The notes under the pieces are model-generated. The model saw nothing but the letters and a program-made list of their open reading frames with translations. It did not search any database and was not told where the DNA came from. A DNA stretch of 64,000 nucleotides from assembly GCA_035552195.1 (NCBI GenBank), contig DASZLU010000108.1, forward strand, positions 1-64,000, given 5' to 3'. The stretch's first letter is position 1, and every line of letters starts with the position of its first letter. The DNA is from CAIKMD01 sp035552195 (GTDB lineage: Bacteria; Pseudomonadota; Alphaproteobacteria; ATCC43930; CGMCC-115725). Positions 16,318-27,046 of the stretch are shown piece after piece. The position numbers and the translations under genes are program-made.

Positions 16318-17282
16318 TGAATGGCGGGCAGTTCCTCCTCATCTTCGTCCTTGCACTGCTGACGGTCGTCGCCGGCTGGTGCGGCTTCGCGCCCGCCGGT
16401 CTGCGCGAGCGCCTCGCCAAGCGCGCGCTCGCGGCCGTCAAGAAGGGTACGGGGCCGAAGAAGCGCGACATTCCGACCCTGCGGCTCAATTCGAACGCGA
16501 CGCGGCTCGATAATTTTACCAGCCGCATCCTGCCCAATCCCGAGCATTGGCGCCGCATGCTCGAGCGCAGCGGCACGGGCTGGTCGCTGGGCAAGTTCGG
16601 CACCGTTGCCGTGATCATCGGCATCGTCGCCCTCGTCGCTGCAATCCTGCTGCGCTTCCCCATGGTCGTTGCCTGGGGCATCGGCGGCCTTGCCGGCTGG
16701 TACGTGCCGCGGCTTTACATCCGTTGGATGATCAAGCGCCGCAGCAAGAAATTCCTCGCGCTCTTCCCCGATGCGATCGGCCTGATGGTGCGCGGCGTGC
16801 GCTCGGGTCTGCCGGTGACCGAGACGATCATCAATGTCGGCCGCGAAATGAAGGGCGTGGTCGGCTATGAGTTCCGCAAGGTTTCGGACCAGATCCAGCT
16901 TGGCCAGCCACTCGAAGAGGTAATGTGGCAGGCGGCTGGCCGCATCGATCTCGCAGAATTTACGTTTATGTGCATCTCGTTCTCGATCCAGCGCGAGACC
17001 GGCGGCAATCTCGCCGAGACCCTGGGCAATCTCGAGCAACTCTTGCGCAACCGCAAACAAATGCAATTGAAGATCCGCGCGTATTCATCGGAAGCGCGCG
17101 CCAGCTCCATGATCATCGGCTCGCTGCCTTTCATCATGCTGGCGCTGCTCAGCGTGGTGAACTGGACTTACATCTCGACGCTGTTCTTCACGCATGGCGG
17201 CAACATGCTGCTGGCCGCGGCGGCCGGCTGTCTCCTCCTCGGTATTGCCGCGTTGACCAAGCTCGCGAGTTTCGAGATATGA
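16317..17282 (+). CDS. tadB: Tad pilus inner-membrane platform protein TadB
   Basis: 321-residue GspF/T2SSF-type membrane protein. An N-terminal helix, two central helices (about 97-130) and two C-terminal helices (about 260-318) enclose the cytosolic T2SSF domain with ALFPDAIGLMVRGVRSGLPV and LAEFTFMCISFSIQRETGG. TadB and TadC form the platform that CpaF drives. The start overlaps the cpaF stop and the end overlaps the tadC ATG. Confidence 0.92.
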   Translation: MNGGQFLLIFVLALLTVVAGWCGFAPAGLRERLAKRALAAVKKGTGPKKRDIPTLRLNSNATRLDNFTSRILPNPEHWRRMLERSGTGWSLGKFGTVAVIIGIVALVAAILLRFPMVVAWGIGGLAGWYVPRLYIRWMIKRRSKKFLALFPDAIGLMVRGVRSGLPVTETIINVGREMKGVVGYEFRKVSDQIQLGQPLEEVMWQAAGRIDLAEFTFMCISFSIQRETGGNLAETLGNLEQLLRNRKQMQLKIRAYSSEARASSMIIGSLPFIMLALLSVVNWTYISTLFFTHGGNMLLAAAAGCLLLGIAALTKLASFEI

Positions 17283-18238
17283 GCGGTATCGTCTCAACCA
17301 TGATCGGCTGGGGCGGCGACAATCTGATGTCGGCGGTGCTGATGGCGCTGATGCTCGGCGCGATGGTCGTCGGTTTCTTCGCCGCTGCGCCCGATAATCC
17401 GCTCACGACGCGTCTCGGCACGCTGAAGGATCGGGTCAGCGGCAAGGCGCCCGTGGGCAAGAAGCCGGACGTCAAATTCACTTTCTCGATGGAAACGTTG
17501 AAGAAGCTCGTCGAGGCGCTGAAACTGACGCGCGGCGAGGAAGCGCAAAGCACTGCCGACAAGCTTCTCAAAGCCGGCTATCGCTCACGCGAAGCGCTGG
17601 TCATCTATATGGGCATCCGCCTTATCCTGCCGGTGATCCTGACCAGCCTCGTCTTCTTGATCGTCAGCATGTTCCATCTGCCGATGGCGCAGCTCATCCT
17701 GTCGGGCGCCGGCATCGCGATCTCTGCCACCTATCTGCCGCCGATGGTGCTCAAGAAGATCACGGCATCGCGCAACCGCCGCTTTACCCGCGCGTTGCCT
17801 GACGTGCTCGACCTGCTGGTGATCTGCGCGGAAGGCGGTCTCAGCCTCGACGGTTCGCTCAGCCGCGTGTCGCGCGAGTTCCGACGCTTCTTGCCCGAGA
17901 TGGCCGATGAGTTGGGCCTGACCGCGATCGAGCTCGGATTTCTGCCGCAGCGCCGCGACGCGCTCGACAATCTTGCCAAGCGCGTCGACATCCCAGGCAT
18001 GCACAGCCTGACCCATACACTGATCCAGACCGAGCGTTACGGCACGCCGCTGGCGCAAGCACTGCGCGCGCTATCGACCGAGCTGCGCGAAGAGCGCATG
18101 CTGAAGGCCGAAGAAAAGGCGGCTAAGCTGCCGGCCACCATGACCGTGCCGATGATTCTCTTCATTCTGCCGGCAACATTCATCATCCTGGTCGGCCCGG
18201 CGGCGATCAACGTCATGCATGTGATGCATCAGCACTAA
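17279..18238 (+). CDS. tadC: Tad pilus inner-membrane platform protein TadC
   Basis: 319 residues beginning at the ATG that overlaps the tadB stop; the frame open from 16925 is a shadow. Helices lie near 15-35, 110-155 and at the C-terminus (about 285-312), and the T2SSF domain includes RALPDVLDLLVICAEGGLSL and HTLIQTERYGTPLAQALR. It pairs with TadB. This is the last tad gene in view; the next gene is convergent and four bases away from its stop, so the operon has no downstream tadE/F/G here. Confidence 0.92.
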   Translation: MSGIVSTMIGWGGDNLMSAVLMALMLGAMVVGFFAAAPDNPLTTRLGTLKDRVSGKAPVGKKPDVKFTFSMETLKKLVEALKLTRGEEAQSTADKLLKAGYRSREALVIYMGIRLILPVILTSLVFLIVSMFHLPMAQLILSGAGIAISATYLPPMVLKKITASRNRRFTRALPDVLDLLVICAEGGLSLDGSLSRVSREFRRFLPEMADELGLTAIELGFLPQRRDALDNLAKRVDIPGMHSLTHTLIQTERYGTPLAQALRALSTELREERMLKAEEKAAKLPATMTVPMILFILPATFIILVGPAAINVMHVMHQH

Positions 18239-18241
18239 GCG

Positions 18242-19390
18242 TCAGCGTTTATTTTTCGCTTTCGACTTGGCTTTGGCCTTTGCTTTTGCCGGCGCGCGTT
18301 TCGCCGGCGCCGCGGCGACCGGCTTCGGCAATTTGATCTTCAACAGCTTCGCGGCGTTGCCGCTCAAGATCGCGTCCTTGTCGGCACGGGTGAGCTTCGC
18401 CGTCTCGACGAAACGCACCGCGTCGGGCAGCGCCATATCGTAGGGATAGTCCGTCCCCAGGATGATGTGATCGCTGCCATAGAGCCCAGTCAGATAATCG
18501 AGCTGATGGTGCGTGAAGACGATCGTGTCGAAATAAAGCTTCTTCAAGTAATAGCTGGGCGGCCGCTTGATGATCTGCCGGCAGTCGGGACGCGCCCAAT
18601 GCGCGTGATCGTAGCGCCCGCTATAGGCAGCGGCATAACCGCCGCCATGCGCCAGGCAAATCTTCAGCTTGGGATAGGATTCGAGCACGCCGCCGAAGAT
18701 CATATGGCTGATCGCGACCGTGGTATCGAGCGGGTTGCCGATGACGTTGATGAAATAATGCTCGGCGAGGCGCTGGCCGTGGGTGAAACCGGCTGGATGC
18801 ATGAAGATCATGATATCGAGCTCTTGCACCTTGGCGAAGAACGGCCGGAAGCGCGGGTCCGATAGCTCGACGCCGCCGATATTGGTGCCGATCTCGACGC
18901 CGCGCAGACCGAGCTCTTTGACCATCCGCTCGAGCTCGGCGACGGCCAATTCGGGCGACTGCAGCGGCACGGTCCCGAGGCCGACGAAACGATCAGGATG
19001 CGAGGCGACGACCTCGGCGATGCGGTTGTTGATGAGGCGCGCGCATTCGCGGCCGAGTTCGGGCTCGGTCCAATAGTAATAGGTCGGTGACGGCGAGACC
19101 GCCTGGATATCGATCCCCATCCGGTCCATATCCTTGATCCGCTGCTCGACCGAGGTGAGCTGCGCGCGGACGGTTTCGTCCTGTTTGCGGCCGACCTCTT
19201 TGGTCATCGCGCTGGAGAATGTCAGCATCGCCTCGCGCGTCGGATCGAAAGCGTCCTTCGTCAGCGCCGCCGCTTCCGGCGTCATCACATGACAATGAAT
19301 ATCGACCGTCGCGCTTTTGCGGCCGCTTTTAGCGCGGGCGCGCAGCGGCGACGAATGCGAGGAAGATGCGGGCAAGCAGGAATAGAACAT
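18242..19390 (-). CDS. Amidohydrolase (ACMSD-like, amidohydrolase 2 family)
   Basis: 382-residue metal-dependent hydrolase or decarboxylase of the TIM-barrel amidohydrolase 2 family. DIHCHVM gives the HxH metal pair, FMHPAG and CLAHGGGY further His, and LGTDYPYDM the catalytic Asp, so the site looks complete. Start taken at 19390, 22 bases after the livF stop and behind GAGG; the longer frame would overlap livF. The last 20 residues are an unusual Lys/Ala tail (AKAKAKAKSKAKNKR). Its place behind the liv-type transporter suggests it acts on the imported compound. Decarboxylase and hydrolase roles cannot be told apart here. Confidence 0.85.
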   Translation of the reverse strand: MFYSCLPASSSHSSPLRARAKSGRKSATVDIHCHVMTPEAAALTKDAFDPTREAMLTFSSAMTKEVGRKQDETVRAQLTSVEQRIKDMDRMGIDIQAVSPSPTYYYWTEPELGRECARLINNRIAEVVASHPDRFVGLGTVPLQSPELAVAELERMVKELGLRGVEIGTNIGGVELSDPRFRPFFAKVQELDIMIFMHPAGFTHGQRLAEHYFINVIGNPLDTTVAISHMIFGGVLESYPKLKICLAHGGGYAAAYSGRYDHAHWARPDCRQIIKRPPSYYLKKLYFDTIVFTHHQLDYLTGLYGSDHIILGTDYPYDMALPDAVRFVETAKLTRADKDAILSGNAAKLLKIKLPKPVAAAPAKRAPAKAKAKAKSKAKNKR

Positions 19391-19412
19391 GCGGGCCTCG
19401 TGGGATTGAGAA

Positions 19413-20118
19413 TCAGAAAACACCGAGATGCTGTTGCAGCTCTCGCGATTGGCCGGCGAGCGTCGACGCCGCGCCGGAGGCGACAACGCGGCCGCTATTG
19501 AGAATGACAATATCGTCCGCCACGGCAAAGACGAGCTTCGGATTTTGCTCGACCAAAACGATCGACAGGCCGCCCGCCTTGAGGCGGCGGATCGTCGTCA
19601 TCACCTCGGCGACGATCTGCGGCGCCAGACCTTCCGACGGCTCGTCCATCAGCAGCACGCGCGGATTCGACATGAGCGCGCGGCCGATCGCGAGCATTTG
19701 CTGCTCGCCACCCGAGAGGTAGCCGGCGATCTGCCGGGCACGTTCCTGAAGACGCGGGAACAGCTTATAGATCGCGGCCGCCGACCAGGACTGTGCGGCC
19801 GAACGCGGCTTGCGCGCGGCGACCGAGAGGTTTTCCGCGACGCTGAGGCTTTTGAAGATGCGCCGGCCTTGCGGCACCAGGGCGACACCGTGCGCCGCGA
19901 CATCTTCCGGCACCCTGCCGGTGACATCGGCGCCGAACACAGCGACCGCACCGCGCCGCGGCGGCAGCAACCCGACCGCGACATTCATGCACGTGGTCTT
20001 GCCGGCGCCGTTGCGTCCCAAAAGACCAAGCAGCCGGCCCTCCTCCAGCCGCAACGATACGCCGTGCAGCACATGGCTATCGCCATAGAAAGCGTCGATG
20101 CCGCCCAGGATGAGCGCG

Positions 20119-20129
<11 letters not shown>
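19413..20129 (-). CDS. livF: Branched-chain-type ABC transporter ATPase LivF-like
   Basis: 238-residue ATPase of the HAAT (branched-chain amino acid type) uptake family. Walker A GLLGRNGAGKTT, signature YLSGGEQQMLAIGRAL, Walker B VLLMDEPSEGLAP and the switch His-position replaced as VLVEQN, typical of LivF. I place the start at a TTG (20129) that overlaps the livG stop and has GGGAGA six bases before it; the frame has no nearby ATG that avoids livG. It forms an operon with livG, livM, livH and a binding protein. Confidence 0.88.
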
Positions 20130-20852
<723 letters not shown>

Positions 20853-20856
<4 letters not shown>

Positions 20857-21824
20857 CCGCCGCTCCTTGCCGGCGCCGCGCCAAATCGAGCCCTGGCCGA
20901 CGTCCAGAGCCAATGCGCGAGACGCCGGCCGCCGGGCACCAAGCCTTCGGGCATAAACAACACGATGAGCACGAAGATCGCGCCGAGGGTGAAATTCCAG
21001 CGCTCGATATAGGCGCTCATCACGTTTTTCATGATGACGACCAGTGCCGCGCCTGCGACCGGCCCCAGCAACGTGCCGGAACCGCCGGCGATCGCCATCA
21101 GCAACACCTCGGCTGAAGCCGAAAGCGCTAGCGCATGCGGGCTGATGAATTCGTTGTAGTAGAAGAAAAGAATGCCGGCGACGCCGCTGCACATGCCCGA
21201 CATCACACACGCGACGAAGCGGATGGTCCAGACATCGAAGCCAAGCGCGGTCATCCGTTTCGGCTGATCGCGCGTGCCGCGCAGGCTGGCGCCAAACGGC
21301 GAGCCGGTCAGCCCGGCAACCGCGACGATCACGACAAGGAAGATCAGCAGGGTCGCGTAATAGAAGGCATTCGCGGTATCGAGCGAAAGGCCGAACGGCA
21401 TCGGCCGCGCGTTGCCGGAGACGCCGTTATCGCCATGCGTCAAATCGATCCAACGATAGGCGAGGCCCCAGAGCAACTGGCCGAGCGCCAGCGTGATCAT
21501 GATAAAGCCGATGCCGGTGGTGCGCAGCGCCAGCACGGCAAATACCGCTGTCGTCGCCAAGGTCATGCCCAGCGCCGCGACAATCGCGACGGAATGACCG
21601 ACGCCATGTTCGAGCAAGATCGCGACGGTATAGGCGGCGACGCCGAAAAGCCCGGCATGGCCGAGCGAGATCAACCCGGTATAGCCGGCGAGGATATCGA
21701 GACCGAGGGCGAAGATCGCTGCAATGAGAATCTGACTGACGATGTTGACGTAGAAATTACCGCCGACCCAAAGCGGCACGGTGGCGAGCGCCGAGAGTGC
21801 AACCACCCAGGCAGCGCGCTTCAT
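20853..21824 (-). CDS. livM: Branched-chain-type ABC permease LivM-like
   Basis: 323-residue inner-membrane permease with about eight to ten helices. The LivM signatures GLDILAGYTGLISLGHAGLF and GGSGTLLGPVAGAALV are present. The start overlaps the livH stop. A short basic, Ala-rich C-terminal tail follows the last helix. Confidence 0.9.
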
Positions 21825-22684
21825 GGCGCGCGGCGGCCGAAAAGTCCCTGCGGGCGCATGACGAGGATCAGCACCATCGGCAGGAAGAGCACGAAATACG
21901 CGAGCTCGGGCAACAACGCCTGGCCAAAATTATAAAGAAAGCCGACGACGAAACTGCCGAGCAGCGAGCCCAAAAGACTGCCGGTGCCGCCAAGGATCAC
22001 GACGACCAGGGCCAACGGCAGCATATCGGCGTCGAGCCCGGGATAGACCGAGAGGATCGGACTGCCCATCATCCCGGCGAAACCGGCGAGGCCGGCGCCG
22101 AGACAGAACACGATCGTGAAAAGATAAGAGACGCGGATGCCGCAGATCCGCGCCATCTGCGGATCGTCGACACCGGCGCGGATCCGCGCGCCGAGCCGCG
22201 TGCCGTCGATCAGCGCCCAGAGCGCGACGGCGACAACCAGCGCCAGCACGATGATCGCGATGCGATAAGCGGGAAATGTCAGCGAACCGAGATGCACGAC
22301 ACCCTGCAAGACCGTCGGCGCCTCGACCGTGATCGGATCGCCGCTCCATTCCATGAGGCAGAGATCGGCAATCATGAAAGAGACGCCGAGCGTCACCAGC
22401 ACCTGCGCCTGCTCTTGCCCGGCAAGCCGGCGCAGGATGAAGCGCTCGAGCACGCCACCGATGATCGCCACCAGCACCGCGCCAATCAACGCCGCGAGCC
22501 AGAAATCGATACCCCACCACATGACGAGGCTGGCGCCGAAATAGGCACCGAGCATGAAGAACGAGCCGTGCGTCAGATTGGGGATGCGCATCAACCCGAA
22601 GATCAGCGAGAAGCCCGCCGACAGCAGGAACAACAAACCGCCGAGCGTGATGCTGTTGACCGTCAGGAGGAGCCACAAGTTCAT
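21821..22684 (-). CDS. livH: Branched-chain-type ABC permease LivH-like
   Basis: 287-residue inner-membrane permease. Family marks are LLSAGFSLIFGLMRIPNLTHG near the start (first half LSAGFSLIFG) and GGTGSLLGSLLGSFVVGFL near the end. It lies 31 bases downstream of the binding-protein gene and overlaps livM. Together with LivM it forms the channel of a HAAT-type importer. Confidence 0.9.
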   Translation of the reverse strand: MNLWLLLTVNSITLGGLLFLLSAGFSLIFGLMRIPNLTHGSFFMLGAYFGASLVMWWGIDFWLAALIGAVLVAIIGGVLERFILRRLAGQEQAQVLVTLGVSFMIADLCLMEWSGDPITVEAPTVLQGVVHLGSLTFPAYRIAIIVLALVVAVALWALIDGTRLGARIRAGVDDPQMARICGIRVSYLFTIVFCLGAGLAGFAGMMGSPILSVYPGLDADMLPLALVVVILGGTGSLLGSLLGSFVVGFLYNFGQALLPELAYFVLFLPMVLILVMRPQGLFGRRAP

Positions 22685-22715
22685 AATCGATCCGGCGGCC
22701 CTCCTGGCGACGAGA

Positions 22716-23939
22716 TCAAGATTTCAGCGGCGGGTAGTCGCGGGAATAGACCGGCTGCGCGAGGAACGTCTTCTCGTCATAGGTCCAGAACTGGCTGACA
22801 TTCTCGTACGTCTTGACCGTCTTGTTCACGAGTTTGCCATCCCGCTTCTCGATGCGCCGGATATAGATGTTGCCGATCACATTGCCATGGTCGTCGAATT
22901 TGATCGGTCCGCGTGGCGTATCGGCGAGCGACACGCCGCGCAGCGCCTTAACGAAAGCTTCCTTGTCGCCGGTGTCGCCGTTGACCTTCTGCAACCCGGC
23001 TTCGACCACCAAGCCGTTGACGTAAAGCCCGGCGGCATAGAAGCCCGGGACATTGCCGTAATCTTTGGTGAAATCAGCGACGAAGCGCTTATTCGCGTCG
23101 TTCGCGAGATCCAGCGTGTAGGGGCAGGCGTTGATCATGCCGATGGCTTCGTCACCGAAGCTTTTCAAAAGCGCGTCGTCACCCGCCGTCTCGCCGCCGA
23201 TCACCGGCGTCTTCTGGCCAAGATCGGCATATTGCTTCATGAATTTGACCGGCGCCGAGCCGCTATAGCCTTGGCACACCACGTCGCATTGCCCGATCTG
23301 GGCGATGAAGGGCGTGTTGTCGGCGGTGCCCAGCGGCGCCCAGATCTTCTTCAACACCTTGCCGCCGGCATCCTCGAAGACGCGCTGGAAGCCGCCCATC
23401 TGCTCATAGCCAAAGGCGAAATCCTCCGCGATCAGCACGGCGCTCTTCGCCTTCATTTCCTTGGCGGCGTAATCGGCAAGCGGCTGCATCGCCTGCGCTG
23501 AGGTCGCCGAGGCGCGAATGAAATAGGGGTTGGGCTTGCGCTGCGTCATGTCCTCAGCCGCAGCGAGGCTGAGCATCGGCGTCTTTTGCTGCGCGACGTA
23601 ATCGGAGATCGCGAGCAGCTCGAATGCCGCCAGCGGGCCGAGAATCACATCGACCTTGTCGCGCTCGATGAGCTCTTGCGCCTTGGTCTTGGCGCCGGCC
23701 GGTGTGCCGCCGGTATCGGCGACGATCAGCTCAACCTTGCGGCCGGCGAGGGTATTGTTCTTTTCCTTGAGGAAGGTCGTGATCCCCTGCTCCATCTGGA
23801 TGCCGCCTTCGGCGAGGGATCCGGTTTTGATGGTCAGCAGTCCGATCCGTACCGGCGCCGCCTGCGCAATGGCGGGTATCGGCAACGCGCTTGCCGCCAC
23901 GCCCGCGAGAAAAGGCCGCCGACCGATTTTTATTGTCAT
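22716..23939 (-). CDS. HAAT-type ABC transporter substrate-binding protein
   Basis: 407-residue periplasmic binding protein of the Leu/Ile/Val-binding (Peripla_BP_6) type. The N-terminus GRRPFLAGVAASALP has a twin-arginine look, cleaved near AIAQA. The mature start VRIGLLTIKTGSLAEGG and LGPLAAFELLAISDYVAQQ match this class. GGGAGG lies five bases before the ATG at 23939; the GTG at 23945 is too close to it. First gene of the transporter operon, divergent from a TetR-type regulator. Ligand unknown; homologues bind amino acids, amides or aromatic acids. Confidence 0.88.
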   Translation of the reverse strand: MTIKIGRRPFLAGVAASALPIPAIAQAAPVRIGLLTIKTGSLAEGGIQMEQGITTFLKEKNNTLAGRKVELIVADTGGTPAGAKTKAQELIERDKVDVILGPLAAFELLAISDYVAQQKTPMLSLAAAEDMTQRKPNPYFIRASATSAQAMQPLADYAAKEMKAKSAVLIAEDFAFGYEQMGGFQRVFEDAGGKVLKKIWAPLGTADNTPFIAQIGQCDVVCQGYSGSAPVKFMKQYADLGQKTPVIGGETAGDDALLKSFGDEAIGMINACPYTLDLANDANKRFVADFTKDYGNVPGFYAAGLYVNGLVVEAGLQKVNGDTGDKEAFVKALRGVSLADTPRGPIKFDDHGNVIGNIYIRRIEKRDGKLVNKTVKTYENVSQFWTYDEKTFLAQPVYSRDYPPLKS

Positions 23940-24077
23940 AATCACCTCCCTGAGAGATGCCCTTATTAATTGGTGCTGAGACTATGGCGTTTTGGCCGAC
24001 CCGTCCAGCTTGCCCCCATCCTCCTTGCCGGGGCCACACCGCGTCACTAAGCTGTCCAAGCAGATGGAACGACGCGC

Positions 24078-24806
24078 GTGACACGGCAAAGCAAAGAACA
24101 AAATCCGGACGCGGCGCCGCACGAGGCCGTCCCTGCCGCGTCCTCCCGTCCTCGTCACCGCATGGCGCCGCAAGACCGCGAACGCCTCATCCTCGATAAT
24201 GCCCTTCGCTTTTTTGCCGAGCGCAGCCTGACGGGCGAGACCCGCGAGTTGGCGCGCCGGCTCGATGTCACGCAATCGCTTATCTATCGCTATTTCCCGA
24301 GCAAGGACGTGCTGATCGAGCGCGTCTACGACAAGTGGTTTACCGATTATTGGAACCCCGCCTGGGGTGATTGGATTGGCGAGCGAGGCCCTACCTTCGA
24401 GGAGCGGCTGCAGAATTTTTATCGCGACTATGTGCGGGTCGTGCACAATTATGAATGGGTGCGGCTGTTCGCCTTCTCCGGCCTCGACAGGCTGCCCTAC
24501 CACGTGCGCTACGTCGCCCGTAATCGGGTGGAGATTTTCCCGCGCATTGCCGGCGAGTTGCGCCGCGAGCACGGCCTGCCCGGCTTCGACGAGATCCCGC
24601 TGACCGAGTTCGAGCACGACCTGCTGTGGACGCTGCACGCGACGCAATTCTATATCGGCCAACGCCGCTGGCTGTTTGGCCTGACGACGCCGGTCGATGT
24701 GAATGAGGTCGTCGCAACACGCGTGCACGGCTTCGTCACCGGGGCGCCGAGCCAGATCAAGGCGCATCTCGCCAGTCTTTCCGGCAAGCGGCTGGCCAAG
24801 GGCTGA
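24078..24806 (+). CDS. TetR-family transcriptional regulator
   Basis: 242 residues from a GTG. The helix-turn-helix occupies about 35-80, with ILDNALRFFAERSLTGETRELARRL (core FFAERSLTGETREL) and VTQSLIYRYFPSKDVLIERVY, the classic TetR recognition helix. The ligand domain is all-helical. It is divergent from the liv-type operon (138 bases between starts) and eight bases before a flavin monooxygenase homologue, so it may control both. No clear palindromic operator is visible in the shared gap. The first 28 residues are polar; an inner ATG at 24162 is a possible alternative start. Confidence 0.85.
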   Translation: MTRQSKEQNPDAAPHEAVPAASSRPRHRMAPQDRERLILDNALRFFAERSLTGETRELARRLDVTQSLIYRYFPSKDVLIERVYDKWFTDYWNPAWGDWIGERGPTFEERLQNFYRDYVRVVHNYEWVRLFAFSGLDRLPYHVRYVARNRVEIFPRIAGELRREHGLPGFDEIPLTEFEHDLLWTLHATQFYIGQRRWLFGLTTPVDVNEVVATRVHGFVTGAPSQIKAHLASLSGKRLAKG

Positions 24807-24814
24807 GGGCCGAT

Positions 24815-26005
24815 ATGGCAGAGGTCGGGCCGCCTTCCTTCGAGATGCTGAAAGCGCGGGCACGGGCGCTGGTGCCGACGTTGCGCGCCCGAGCGGTCGA
24901 ATGCGAAGAGCTTCGTCGGATACCAGACGCAAGCCTCGCCGATCTGCATAAGAGCGGGCTCTTCCGCATGCTGCAGCCGAAACGCGTCGGCGGCAGCGAA
25001 CTACCCTATCGCGCGCTGGTCGAACTCGGCGCGATTCTCGCCGAAGGCTGTGGTTCTACCTCGTGGGTCGTCGCCAATCTCGCCAGTCACCAGTGGATGC
25101 TGGCGATGTGGCCCGAGCAGGCGCAGAACGAGGTCTGGGGCGAATCGCCCGATCACCTGATCGGCTCGGCCTTGGTATTCCCGGGCGGCAAAGCGACCGC
25201 CGTGACCGACGGCTATGTGCTGAGCGGCCGCTGGCCATTCTCGAGCGGCGTCGATCCCTCGCAATGGAATTTCGTCGGCGGCATCGTCCACGACGCCAAG
25301 GACAAGCCGGTCGAGCAGCGCTGCTTCCTTGTCGGCGCCGGCGATTATCGCGTTATCGATACGTGGTACGCGGCCGGGCTGCGCGGCACCGGCAGCAAGG
25401 ACATCGAGGCGAAGGATGTCTTCGTGCCGGCGCATCGCACCTTGCCGCTGACGGCGCTGGTGGGCGGCGGTGCCGCGCCGGGCTGCGCGGTCAACCCCGC
25501 GGCGCTTTACAAGCTGCCCGTGCTCGGGCTTTTCGCTTTCGTGGTCAGCGGCGTATCGCTCGGCCTGGCACGCGGCGCCATCGGCGATTTCACCCAACAG
25601 ATGCATTCGCGCATCGCGACCTATTCCGGACGCCGCCTTGCCGATCTCGCCAATCTGCAACTGAAGATCGGCGAGGCATCGGCCCTCGGCGACACCGCCG
25701 AAGCGCTGATGCTGAAAGATTGCGACGAGGCGATGGCGATCACCGAGGCCGGCGTGCCGACGACGATCGAACAGAAAGCGCGCTGGCGCCGCAACGGCGC
25801 CTATGCCGCCTCGCTCTGCACTGAAGCCGTCAATCTGCTCTTTGCCGCGACCGGCGGCGGCGGCGTCTATCTCAATCAGCCGATCCAGCGCGCCTTCCGC
25901 GACGCGCATGCCGCCAACGCGCATTACGCGCTGAGCTGGGACGTCAACGGCACCCAGTGGGGCCGCATCGCGCTTGGTCTGCCGGCGGAAGCGGTCGTCC
26001 TTTAA
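24815..26005 (+). CDS. Acyl-CoA dehydrogenase-fold flavin monooxygenase (class D-like)
   Basis: 396 residues with the three-domain acyl-CoA dehydrogenase fold. It resembles the oxygenase components of two-component monooxygenases such as HsaA or HpaH-type C2 enzymes: GGSELPYRALVELGAILAEGCGSTSW near the N-terminus (core LAEGCGSTSW), WPFSSGVDPSQW, and GLRGTGSKDIEAKDVFVP in the middle. These enzymes use reduced flavin from a separate reductase; none is adjacent. The TetR gene just upstream suggests substrate-dependent induction. A true acyl-CoA dehydrogenase is less likely because the usual catalytic Glu motif is not evident. Confidence 0.8.
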   Translation: MAEVGPPSFEMLKARARALVPTLRARAVECEELRRIPDASLADLHKSGLFRMLQPKRVGGSELPYRALVELGAILAEGCGSTSWVVANLASHQWMLAMWPEQAQNEVWGESPDHLIGSALVFPGGKATAVTDGYVLSGRWPFSSGVDPSQWNFVGGIVHDAKDKPVEQRCFLVGAGDYRVIDTWYAAGLRGTGSKDIEAKDVFVPAHRTLPLTALVGGGAAPGCAVNPAALYKLPVLGLFAFVVSGVSLGLARGAIGDFTQQMHSRIATYSGRRLADLANLQLKIGEASALGDTAEALMLKDCDEAMAITEAGVPTTIEQKARWRRNGAYAASLCTEAVNLLFAATGGGGVYLNQPIQRAFRDAHAANAHYALSWDVNGTQWGRIALGLPAEAVVL

Positions 26006-26060
26006 AATCGGGGCGCGCCGCTAGGGTTGGTGTGGCGGCTCGTCGCCCGCCCCCGCAAAA

Positions 26061-26996
26061 TTAGTGCAGCCCGTCGTCGACTTGCTTGTTCTCGGAGACG
26101 ATCTTCAGGCCCGACGCGTCGGCCTGCTGCAAGATCAGCGTTGCGAAATCGTCGTCGACATGGCCACGCGCGATCAGGCTTTGCACCAGCTCGCGCGTGA
26201 TTGCGGTCACTGGCATCGAGGCACCGGTGCGCTCGGCAGCGTCGAGACCGAGATCGAGATCTTTCTTCAGGAGCACCGGCGTGAAGGTCGGTGTGAAATC
26301 GAGATTGACCAGCGACGGCGATTTGTAGCGCGAGAACACCGAGCCCATCACGCTGTTGTTGAGGAATTCGAGGAAGGCATGCCGCGGCACGCCGCCTTTC
26401 TCGGCCAGCACCGTCACCTCGATGAGCGATTGGATGACGACACCGAGGAAGACATTGTGGCAAATCTTGACGAGCCGCGCGAGGTCGCCCTCGCCGACAT
26501 AACTCGCGCCTTTGCCGATTGCGTCGAGATACGGCAGCGCCGTGTCGTAAGCCGCACGCGGACCCGACACGACGAAGCTGAGCTTGCCCGCTTTCACGAC
26601 CTTCGCATTGCCGCTGACCGGGGCCGCGAGCATTTGCGTGCCGCGCTTCTGTGCCGCCTCGCGCACCTTTGCCGATGCTTCTTCGGAGACGGTCGAGCTG
26701 TCGACGAGGATCTTCGGCTGGTGATTGCCGCTGAGCACACCCTTGGCGCCGAGGATCACTTCTTCGAGATCATGTGAGGCCGCGACCGTGACGAAGACGA
26801 TATCGCGATCGGCGAGCGCGGCGGGGCTTTCAACCATCGTGCAGCCGGCTTTCGTCAGCGGTTCCGCCTTGGCGCGGGTGCGGTTCCACACCGCAACATC
26901 GGCGCCCGCTTTCGCCAAGCGCTCGGCCATCGCATAGCCCATGCGCCCGCCGGCGCCGATCCAACCAATCTTGTGCTGCGTCAGAGTGGGTGGCAT
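26061..26996 (-). CDS. Beta-hydroxyacid dehydrogenase (3-hydroxyisobutyrate dehydrogenase family)
   Basis: 311-residue NAD(P)-dependent oxidoreductase. The Rossmann loop is GWIGAGGRMGYAMAERL. Substrate-binding DSSTVS and APVSGN segments, the catalytic Lys in ARLVKICHNVFLG and the cofactor-near KDLDLGLDAAE are all present, so it should be active. Fold and length match 3-hydroxyisobutyrate, tartronate semialdehyde and related enzymes. It converges with the monooxygenase gene and is divergent from an M24 gene 51 bases away. Confidence 0.88.
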   Translation of the reverse strand: MPPTLTQHKIGWIGAGGRMGYAMAERLAKAGADVAVWNRTRAKAEPLTKAGCTMVESPAALADRDIVFVTVAASHDLEEVILGAKGVLSGNHQPKILVDSSTVSEEASAKVREAAQKRGTQMLAAPVSGNAKVVKAGKLSFVVSGPRAAYDTALPYLDAIGKGASYVGEGDLARLVKICHNVFLGVVIQSLIEVTVLAEKGGVPRHAFLEFLNNSVMGSVFSRYKSPSLVNLDFTPTFTPVLLKKDLDLGLDAAERTGASMPVTAITRELVQSLIARGHVDDDFATLILQQADASGLKIVSENKQVDDGLH

Positions 26997-27046
26997 GGTT
27001 CCTGCTTCCTTTCGAGCGTCGCGGATCAGCAGAAAGCTCTAGCCTC

